Of a stretch of 12,500 bases of DNA, positions 1 through 6,060 are shown piece by piece (the stretch's first letter is position 1; every line of letters begins with the position of its first letter). Position numbers and translations under genes: made by a program. This stretch comes from Chrysomallon squamiferum (Eukaryota; Mollusca; Gastropoda; Neomphalida; Peltospiridae): contig CM022678.1 in NCBI GenBank assembly GCA_012295275.1, forward strand, positions 2,633,781 through 2,646,280, written 5' to 3'. The notes below the pieces were generated by a model. That model was not told the origin of the DNA, searched no databases, and worked only from the letters and a program-made list of their open reading frames with translations.

Positions 1-3
1 AAC

Positions 4-55
4 ATGAGAAATATGTGGATGAAGTTGGTGACTTTTGTGTTGTGTCTTTCCTCAG
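4..55 (+). other. Alternative 5' end: possible signal peptide coding or, more likely, intron 3' end
   Basis: In frame with the Tg1 exon, positions 4-55 would encode a basic start and a hydrophobic core (LVTFVLCL), followed by small residues suitable for signal peptidase. The same bases read as a standard intron end: TGAC with a candidate branch A at 31, then a T/G/C-rich tract and CAG at 53-55. Pyrimidine-rich intron ends translate to Leu/Phe/Val/Ser and often mimic signal peptides, so the hydrophobicity alone decides nothing. Signal peptides of secreted proteins are commonly joined to the next exon in phase 1, which is also the phase here. Confidence 0.4.
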
Positions 56-286
56 TGACAACGTTGCCGACGTCGAAGAAGCCGCTGACTCCGTGTCAGA
101 ACCTGAGGGAGGCGAGCAAGCACCTGCTGGGCAACTTCGTGCCGCGGTGCACGGAGAACGGGGAGTATGACAAGATGCAGTGTCGCGGGTACCCGGGTAC
201 TGGCAAGTGCTGGTGTTCCGACATGAACGGCAGGGAGATTCCTGGAACAGCCATGGAGCAAGGGGAAATTCCAGACTGCGAACACG
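56..286 (+). CDS. Exon 1 (first in window): thyroglobulin type-1 domain A
   Basis: Numbering residues from the ATG at 4, this exon encodes a full Tg1 domain at about residues 31-92. Six cysteines (31, 49, 60, 69, 71, 92) are in the family order, with the hallmarks FVPRC, GEYDKMQC, CWCSD, G76 and PGT80-82. The exon is 231 nt with phase 1 at both ends, so it is a symmetric, shuffle-ready module. The donor after 286 is gtgagt. The left end is ambiguous. A TGAC branch-point-like site at 29-32 and the tract tgtctttcctcag ending at 55 form a good acceptor in phase 1, like the other Tg1 exon. Alternatively, translation starts at ATG 4 (A at -3), giving a signal-like start MRNMWMKLVTFVLCLSSV. I favour the acceptor, with upstream exons outside the window. 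Likely role: extracellular binding or protease-inhibitory module; which of these cannot be told from sequence. Confidence 0.88.
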
Positions 287-385
287 GTGAGTTTTTTGTT
301 TCAAAATTGTATTTAATTTATTTTTTTTATTTTTTTTTATTTTTTTTTTTTTATGTGTATTGTTTGTTGTATATTTTTTTATGAT

Positions 386-446
<61 letters not shown>

Positions 447-890
447 TTTATTATCATTACTTGTTATTATTACATCACCATCAATCATCATTACTCTTTT
501 TTTCATCATCATTATTATTCTTTATTTTTATTATTATCATGTTATTATTATTGTTATCATTATTATTTATTATTTTTATTATCATCATCATTACGTTATT
601 ATTACATTTATCATCATCAATCATCATCATTACTGGTTTTTTTATCATTATTATTATTATTCTTTATTTTATTATTATATTATCATTATCGTTATTGTTA
701 TCATCATCATCATCATTATTATTCTTAATTTTTTATTATTACTATCATATTATCATTATCGTTATTGTTATCATCATCATCATTATTATTATTATTCTTA
801 ATTTTTTATTATTATTATCATATTATCATTATCGTTATCATCATAATTATTATTATTATTATTTTTTAATTTATTTTTTTTTTTTTTCAG
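287..890 (+). repeat. Intron 1: TTA/TCA microsatellite with internal tandem duplications
   Basis: The intron opens with gtgagt and closes with a long T run and CAG at 888-890. Between 387 and 880 it is almost entirely TTA, TCA and T-rich sequence, with a pure (TTA)n run at about 390-446. A longer unit starting tatcattatc recurs at 681, 751 and 824 (periods 70 and 73). A segment of about 70 bp at 471-540 recurs near 603-680. Long open frames here are poly-Tyr, Ile, Leu or His products of the repeat and are not genes. Confidence 0.9.
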
Positions 891-1091
891 GAAAGAATCT
901 GCCTCCATGTGTTTTTAAATTTATGCAGCATCTACGGAGCACCCTGCTGGGAGGTTACCGTCCACGCTGTACCCTGTCTGGAGAGTTTGAGAAGGAGCAG
1001 TGTCACGGGTCAATCTGCTTCTGTGTGGACAGCGCAGGTGACTTGATTCCAGGTACACAGGTAAACCGGTCACAGAAACCAAACTGTACAG
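891..1091 (+). CDS. Exon 2: thyroglobulin type-1 domain B
   Basis: The exon encodes a second complete Tg1 domain, about residues 101-160, with six cysteines (101, 121, 132, 137, 139, 160). The core motifs are YRPRC, GEFEKEQC, CFCVD, G144 and PGT148-150. The usual CWC motif is CFC here. The first cysteine loop is two residues longer than in domain A, 19 against 17 residues between cysteines 1 and 2. Only about eight residues (EHGKNLPP) separate the two domains, so they probably pack as a tandem. Two N-glycosylation sequons lie at the end, NRS (153) and NCT (159); the second uses a presumably disulfide-bonded cysteine. The exon is 201 nt, phase 1 at both ends, with donor gtgag at 1092. Skipping it would keep the frame. 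Confidence 0.9.
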
Positions 1092-1549
1092 GTGAGAAAC
1101 ATTTTTTTTTTAAATTATAATAATTAATTTAAAATTTAAACACGACGTAAAATTGATGAAAAATGATAAACTGAAATGATGATAATAATAATTAGAAAAA
1201 ATTATGATAATGATGATGATAAAATGAAAATAAATATGTAAATAAAGCTATAGTGAAACTGCAAACAAAACTGTGCAGGTATGAATCATTTAATAAGTAA
1301 ATAAAATTAAAAAAATACAAAAAAACCCATTGTAAAACAAAATGTCAAACAAAATGGTAAAATAAGAATATAAGAAATATAATAAATTAAAACTTCTTAT
1401 TGTTCATCTTGTTCTTCTTCTTCCTATTATTATTATTACTATTATTACTACTACGATTATTATTATTATTATTACTGCTATTGTTGTTGTTGTTATTATT
1501 ATTATTGTTATTATTATTATTATTATTGTTATTATTATTATTACTACAG
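1092..1549 (+). repeat. Intron 2: AT-rich, ending in a TTA/ATT microsatellite
   Basis: The first 300 bases are A-rich with several ATA/ATG runs. At 1268-1280 the bases aaactgtgcaggt closely resemble the end of exon 2 and its donor (aaactgtacaggt), but no open frame precedes them. From about 1426 to 1545 the intron is a TTA/ATT tract with ACT and TTG interruptions, reaching to within a few bases of the acceptor CAG at 1547-1549. Confidence 0.85.
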
Positions 1550-1644
1550 CTGTCACATCTAAAGTTATAATAGAAGATATGGTAACAGAAAAATCTGTAC
1601 CCACTCTAAAGAAAGATAGAAAGAAGAAACCAGGACATCCAGCA
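1550..1644 (+). CDS. Exon 3: ectodomain stalk with basic cluster
   Basis: This 95-nt exon is open only when entered in phase 1, which is what exon 2 supplies; the other two phases hit TAA within eight codons. It leaves in phase 0 at a perfect GTAAGT donor. It encodes a linker (residues 162-193) without cysteines. The most striking part is LKKDRKKKPGHP at 181-192. Its LKKDRK core fits the XBBXBX heparin-binding pattern of Cardin and Weintraub, and the Lys/Arg run is also a possible protease site. No known domain is recognised. Exons 3 and 4 together are 180 nt and symmetric (phase 1 in, phase 1 out). Confidence 0.8.
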
Positions 1645-2028
1645 GTAAGTTCTTCTTTCTTTTTTCTTTCTCTCCGACACACATACACACAGACACACAG
1701 TGCGAGACACACAAACACACACACATGCATACAAATGTCTCTTCGTCACTGTTATTGTTTTATTTGTTTAACACATATCTGTGTCTTGTATTACATCTCT
1801 GTTTGACATGTATGTGTTGTGTTGTCTCTGACATGTATGTGTTGTGTTGTCTCTGTTTGACATGTATGTTTGTTGTCTCTGTTTTTGACATATATATGTG
1901 TTGTGTTGTCTGTGTTTGACATGTACATGTTGTGTTGTCTCTGATGTATTTGTGTTGTGTTGTCTCTGTGTTTGACATATTTGTGTTGTGTTTTCTCTGT
2001 GTTTGACATATTTGTGTTTATTTTACAG
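1645..2028 (+). repeat. Intron 3: CA-rich segment and a UG-rich minisatellite at the acceptor
   Basis: After the donor there is a C/T tract and a CA-rich stretch (about 1675-1728). From about 1803 to 2022 lie eight units of 25-31 bp, marked by TTGACAT starts near 1805, 1830, 1859, 1887, 1918, 1943 (degenerate), 1974 and 2005. The typical unit is TTGACATGTATGTGTTGTG followed by TTGTCTCTG. The last unit merges with the acceptor tttattttacag ending at 2028, so the repeat supplies the region where branch point and pyrimidine tract must lie. Confidence 0.9.
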
Positions 2029-2113
2029 TACACAGTACAGCCTCCAGAAGACAACTCTGACAAAGATAAAAACACAGTTGATATGGTTATACCAGGCAGG
2101 ATTACAGAAAAAC
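2029..2113 (+). CDS. Exon 4: acidic/polar ectodomain stalk
   Basis: This 85-nt exon is entered in phase 0 from exon 3 and leaves in phase 1. It encodes residues 194-221, starting YTVQPPEDNSDKDK and ending PGRITEK: polar, charged, cysteine-free and without a Ser-Gly dipeptide. The acceptor is ttttacag; two further in-line AGs (about 2034 and 2039) could act as alternative acceptors. The donor at 2114 is gtcagt, the weakest donor of the gene at position +3, but it is the only GT nearby that gives the phase exon 5 needs. Confidence 0.75.
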
Positions 2114-2121
2114 GTCAGTAC

Positions 2122-2183
<62 letters not shown>

Positions 2184-2557
2184 CTTTTCTTCCTATTTTT
2201 CTTTCTTTGCTTCCTATATTTCTTTCTTTGCTTTGATCTGATAAGAATTAAATTCTCAGTGACATATAAGCTAATGTTGTAAGCTAGTATCGTTGCTACA
2301 GTTACATCCATCAGTGGTAGATACATAAATAAATAAACAACAATAACAACAATGTCAACAGTAACAATACTAAGAACAGTAATAATAATAATAATAATAA
2401 TCATAATCATAATGTTAATAATAATAAATAAATAAATAAATAAATAAATAAATATCAACAACAACAACAGTAAAAACAACAACAACAATAATAATAATAA
2501 TAATAATAATAAAAATAATAAAAATAATAATAATAGTAAATAAATAAATAAATAAAA

Positions 2558-2592
<35 letters not shown>

Positions 2593-2649
2593 AACAATGC
2601 AAATAATAACTAAGATGTAGACTGTAAAGACATGGTTTTGTTTTAACAG
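2114..2649 (+). repeat. Intron 4: CT, AAT, AAC and AAAT microsatellites
   Basis: A (CT)n tract of about 25 units occupies 2127-2177, only 13 bases after the donor. Later come (AAT)n at about 2381-2401, (AAAT)n at about 2420-2455, (AAC)n at 2458-2488, (AAT)n at 2487-2535 and (AAAT)n at 2535-2595. The acceptor is gttttaacag ending at 2649. The AAT tracts are complementary at the RNA level to the TTA tracts of introns 1, 2 and 5. Confidence 0.9.
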
Positions 2650-2748
2650 CTGATAAAGAAACAAAAGGACCGAATGAAACAGGTGAACAGAAAGACGAAA
2701 TCAATGTTTCCACAGCCCATGTAATTACACAGCCAGGTATTCTTGCAG
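2650..2748 (+). CDS. Exon 5: membrane-proximal ectodomain stalk
   Basis: This 99-nt exon is symmetric (phase 1 in and out) and open only in phase 1; the other frames meet a stop. It encodes residues 222-254, an acidic/polar stretch with two N-glycosylation sequons, NET (230) and NVS (240), and ends AHVITQPGILA just outside the membrane. The segment next to the membrane in syndecans is where shedding usually occurs; a cleavage site here is possible but not visible as a motif. The donor at 2749 is a perfect gtgagt. Because it is symmetric, skipping would shorten the stalk by 33 residues without a frameshift. Confidence 0.85.
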
Positions 2749-2990
2749 GTGAGTTTTTACCTTGTCATCTCATTTAACACCTTTTATTTACAGTTTTAAT
2801 AAGTAACAGTGTGTATGTTTTATTACTGGATGGTTGGTTAAAGTGCTGGTCTGGTGTGTGACAGAATATGGGATCAGTTCTTTGCAGAGCAGGTTTTTCA
2901 AGTTTAAAACATAAACGGGTTATAAAAAAAGAATTGTTGCTGTTCAAGTAAAAGGATCCCTTGATGCTAACTGACAATGTGCTTTTATTA

Positions 2991-3034
<44 letters not shown>

Positions 3035-3399
3035 TTATTTTTATTATTATTATTATTATTATTATTGTTATTGTTATTATTGTTATTGTTATTCTTATAA
3101 CAATTTTAAAAAAAATTTTTAGTTACAGGATTATTTTTCATTTTAACAAAAACAAAATAACAAAAGAAAAAAAATAAAATAAAATAAAATAAAATAAAAT
3201 AAATATTCTGCCATTAAAAATCAAATAAAACAAAATTTCAGTTCATAATAGATGTTCATTCATTCACGTAACCAACACATCATCTTAACATTCATATACA
3301 TGTACACATATTTATAAACATCTTCGTTTAGACTATTTTCAGATTCTTGTTCAAAATACACCCCCAATTTAAATATTAAAATTTTAATTTGTTTTCCAG
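2749..3399 (+). repeat. Intron 5: TTA and AAAAT microsatellites, otherwise plain AT-rich
   Basis: Bases 2770-2980 are ordinary non-repetitive sequence with no coding signal I trust. A TTA/TTG tract fills about 2986-3085 (purest at 2993-3034 and 3040-3066). A-rich sequence follows, with an (AAAAT)n tract at 3171-3204. The acceptor is tttgttttccag ending at 3399. Confidence 0.88.
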
Positions 3400-3569
3400 G
3401 AATCATTGGAGGGGCTGTGGTAGGACTCCTGTGTGCAATTCTCCTCGTGATGTTCATAGTTTATCGGATGAGGAAAAAGGACGAAGGCAGTTACCCGCTG
3501 GACGAGCCTCACAAAAAGATGCCAGTCTACTCCCCCATCAGCAGAACAGACAAAGAGTTTTACGCGTGA
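3400..3569 (+). CDS. Exon 6: syndecan transmembrane and cytoplasmic domain, with stop codon
   Basis: Read in phase 1 from exon 5, this exon gives residues 255-310 and stops at TGA 3567-3569. The transmembrane helix is about residues 255-276. It starts GIIGGAVVGLLC and contains GAVVG (259-263), the GxxxG motif that drives syndecan dimerisation. The tail has the conserved C1 region RMRKKDEGSY (277-286; ezrin and Src-type partner binding in the family). A variable region follows, LDEPHKKMPVY, whose KKMPVY part recalls the KKPIY element of syndecan-4 that binds phosphoinositide. The tail ends in C2 KEFYA, whose EFYA terminus binds PDZ proteins such as syntenin and CASK. The frame differs from the longer ATG-initiated frame at 3389-3589, which is spurious. 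This exon alone makes the family assignment essentially certain. Confidence 0.97.
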
Positions 3570-4118
3570 ACAGAAAACAAAAACATTAAACAGAAAACAA
3601 AAACACAAACCGAAATATAAATAACGAATATCTATACGTATACTTACATAAATGTATCCTGCATAGGCGTTTTAAACAAAACAAAAAAAAAAAATAATAA
3701 AAAAAATATGATAATAATTACGAAATCAAAACAGGAATTTTTGAAAACCAAAATGGCTGCAGGATTGAATTTTTTTTAAAAAAGAAAAATTTATTATTAT
3801 TATTTATATTTTTTTTTTTTTAAGCAAAAAATTGTTGCAGCTAGTTTATTTATTTATTTATTTTGTACATTTTAAAAAAAAATTAAATGGCAGAAATTGG
3901 TTTTGATTATTTATGGAAAAATAATTTGATATAGCTCATTTTAACAGTGGAGAGACAGACTATTTATTAATGATGCTCAAACAGTTCATCCTGGACAATA
4001 AGACTGTTTTCTGTTGATAACAGACTATCCTTAAATGAATCAAAAATATATCTGTATATGACAAATATTAAAATAACTGATCAAAATGACTGACTGACTG
4101 ACTGACTGGTTTTAAAAA
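3570..4118 (+). other. Proximal 3' UTR, AT-rich with small repeats
   Basis: The sequence following the stop holds an imperfect direct repeat of cagaaaacaaaaac around 3570-3606, A and T runs, a (TTTA)n tract near 3844-3863 and a (TGAC)n tract at about 4087-4108. No coding region is seen. Confidence 0.6.
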
Positions 4119-4465
4119 AGTATTTATAACAGAACATCTCTGATTGGCTGTTACGTTTTGACTTTATCAAAGAACACGTTTGATTGGGTGTTAGATTTGG
4201 AGTATATGAAAGAACATATCTGACTGGCTATGAAAACGGTGTTTGTAAAAGAACATCTCTGATTAACTGTCAAAACTGGAATCTATAAAAGAAGACCTCT
4301 GATTGGCTTTGTAAAATTGTAGTAAATGAAAGAACACCTCTGATTGGCTGTTAAGAATGGAGTTTATAAAAAGAACATCCCTGATAGGCTGTGAAATGTG
4401 ATGTGTTAACACGACGTCACCGATTGGCTATGAAATAGTCTTCGTGTAATTTGATTGGCTAATAA
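4119..4465 (+). repeat. Nine-unit array of about 40 bp repeats with inverted CCAAT boxes
   Basis: A diverged tandem repeat with a period of 39-41 bp. The motif AGAACATCTCTGATTGGCTG or a variant starts near 4131, 4171, 4211, 4250, 4290, 4331 and 4372. Weaker units follow at 4411 and 4442, the last after a shorter step. Between cores lies an AT-rich segment such as GTTTATAAA. GATTGG (ATTGG is the inverted CCAAT pentamer) is intact in six units (first, second, fifth, sixth, eighth and ninth) and mutated in three (TGACTGG, TGATTAA, TGATAGG). CTGATTGG is the preferred NF-Y binding sequence; whether it is used here is inference. It is not a CRISPR array: the units diverge throughout, with no distinct spacers. 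Confidence 0.9.
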
Positions 4466-4679
4466 TACTGGTAAAGGACCACACTTAACTGTAAAATCAT
4501 TTGTGTTTATGAAATATGAAGCAGCCATAAGGGTTCTTTTTTTTTTTTCTTTTCTTTTTCTTTTTCTTTTTCTCATTTTTCGTAAAGCACAGAGCTGGTT
4601 TGTCTGTTGCCTTTTAAAAGAACATTTCAGAATATGTTATACATATATACATATATATATATACATACAAAAACCTGTA

Positions 4680-4685
4680 AATAAA
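4680..4685 (+). terminator. Candidate proximal poly(A) signal AATAAA
   Basis: AATAAA lies in cctgtaaataaatatg and is followed about 25 bases later by a less AT-rich stretch. It overlaps a Pumilio-type TGTAAATA at 4676-4683. In such AT-rich sequence AATAAA is common by chance, so support is weak. Confidence 0.3.
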
Positions 4686-5294
4686 TATGTACTTACCTCA
4701 CTGTGAAAGACCCAATGAACATCTTACTTATATTATTATTTTATGAGTGTGTCTAATATTAACACTTCATTTATTTACTTTTTTATTATTATTTTATTTT
4801 AAATATTTTTCATTGTAAAGAAGAAATTGATATTCGAAGATTCGTTTTATTTTGAAACTTTTTTTTTTTTCAGTGTAAAGTAAAATAATTTGACTTGAAG
4901 AATGAAAATGCTAATTTACTTACTGTTTTGTTTTTATTTTTTAAATTTATTTTCATCATAAAGTAATGGTTGATATTTAAAGAATAAAAAAACCCAATAT
5001 ATATACATGTGTGTGTTTTTGAAACAATTTTCATTGCAGGGGAAAATGCAGATATGGAAAATGAAAAGATTTAATTTAATTTTCAATATTATCATTTTGC
5101 TCTTGCTTTTTTTTTGTTTTGTTTTTGGTTTTAACTTTTTATCTTTTTATCATTTCTAAATATTAAGAAAGAACTTAAATTTCATATTAAAAAAAATAAA
5201 TAAAATTTTAAGAAATAAAATATTTGGAAGATAATCAGTATAGTGCTAATATAAAAAATAAAAAGTAAATATAGCTAATTCTATTGTCTCATAT

Positions 5295-5315
5295 TAAACA
5301 TTTGTCAAATGTTTA
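5295..5315. repeat. Perfect 21-bp palindrome (10-bp arms, 1-base centre)
   Basis: TAAACATTTG and CAAATGTTTA are exact reverse complements separated by a single T. It could be a dimeric binding site or a cruciform; a one-base loop makes an RNA hairpin of full length unlikely. Confidence 0.75.
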
Positions 5316-5914
5316 TTTTTTAAATTGTTTTTATTCTTCATTATTATTGTTTTATCACAAATGTTCTACAACTAAATCATGATTTTGTTGTATTTTTAAT
5401 ATTTTTAAATAATTTTCTAAATGAGACTAATACAGTGAAAACAATAATTATCTGAATTTAAACTGTTAAAATGTTTGCAAAAATATTTTCTAATTTAAAA
5501 AAAAAAAAAAAAAAAAAAATTATTACTTTTGATTTAAAATACGGTCAGTTGTAATTTTGTGTAATTTTTCTATTTTTGTTTATACTTTCAATTAGTAAAA
5601 ACATTGATCTGGTGATTTATAAATAATTTGTGATTAATTATGTAAATCAAATGGTTTTTTGTAAACTTAAAAATCCCAATTTCTTAGAAAATGTTTGAGA
5701 TTCATTGGGCCTCTATATGATTGTGTATATATATATATTTTTTTTTTATTTTTTTTTTTTTCCTTTATATTACAACTTAAAGTGAGCAATATTTCAAACA
5801 TGTTTTACTACTTTTTTCAAAAAACAACAAAAATGAAGTTTTAAAAAAAAACGTGTTTTTTTTTTTTTTTTTCTTGTATTATGCATGCATAACTGTTAAT
5901 GTACTATCATTAAA

Positions 5915-6060
5915 CTGGATAACGTGGTCATGTGACTTAGTTCATCACACACCAACATTCCACTCTGCTAGACAGGGTCAAGGTGATGACCCAGTAATGA
6001 CCCTTCATTCATCTTATTACATTGTCCTAACCTCCCCCACCCCAATAGTGACCCCCATCA
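5915..6060. promoter_or_regulatory. GC-richer island with E-box and nuclear-receptor-like half-sites
   Basis: This stretch is visibly richer in C and G than its surroundings. It contains GTCATGTGAC at 5927-5936, whose TCATGTGA core suits MITF/TFE-type bHLH factors. It also has GGGTCA at 5975-5980, AGGTGA at 5981-5986, and TGACCC at 5987-5992 and 5998-6003. The two TGACCC copies are a direct repeat with a five-base spacer, the DR5 geometry of retinoic-acid-type elements. A C-rich tract follows at 6033-6056. It may equally be a worn transposon fragment. No convincing reading frame is present. Confidence 0.35.

Larger units (their letters stand above)
56..3569 (+). other. Gene model: syndecan-like transmembrane protein with two thyroglobulin type-1 domains (six exons, 5' end uncertain)
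   Basis: Six exons join in one open frame: 56-286, 891-1091, 1550-1644, 2029-2113, 2650-2748 and 3400-3569. Junction phases are 1, 1, 0, 1 and 1. Exons 3 and 5 are each open in only one phase, and that phase is the one the chain supplies; this is strong evidence for a single transcript. All five introns begin GT and end AG. The product runs Tg1, Tg1, charged stalk, transmembrane helix, syndecan tail: 310 residues if counted from the ATG at position 4, about 292 from the exon boundary at 56. Syndecans are cell-surface receptors that link extracellular matrix to cytoskeleton and PDZ proteins. Tg1 domains are disulfide-rich modules, some of which inhibit cysteine proteases. One exon carrying transmembrane segment, cytoplasmic tail and 3' UTR matches vertebrate syndecan genes. 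No orthologue search could be run. An alternative is two adjacent genes, but no stop, UTR or promoter separates them. Confidence 0.85.
4466..5914. other. AT-rich non-coding stretch
   Basis: I see no gene. It contains a T/C-rich tract near 4538-4580, an (AT)n tract near 4640-4665, a candidate poly(A) signal at 4680, a 23-base A run at 5497-5519, T runs at 5736-5762 and 5857-5872, and a perfect small palindrome at 5295-5315. Confidence 0.7.

Noticed and set aside
353-1120. Long open frame rich in Tyr, Ile, Leu and His covering intron 1 and exon 2
   Set aside because: All but its last 70 or so residues is translation of TTA/TCA repeats; only the exon 2 part (891-1091) is real coding sequence.
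1760-2075. Minus-strand frames with repeated Thr-Gln-His motifs
   Set aside because: The amino acid repeat is produced by the intron 3 minisatellite; several frames are open because the unit lacks stops, not because it codes.
2102-2713. Minus-strand open frame of about 200 codons
   Set aside because: Its residues are poly-Leu, poly-Ile and Arg-Glu strings from the CT, AAT and AAAT microsatellites, and it overlaps plus-strand exons 4 and 5.
3389-3589. Open frame of 66 codons with an ATG at 3389
   Set aside because: It is in a different frame from the syndecan tail, starts inside the intron and has no family resemblance; the real frame in this stretch has no early ATG.
4119-4465. CRISPR array
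   Set aside because: The whole 40-bp unit is repeated and diverged, with no unique spacers, and the window is eukaryotic.
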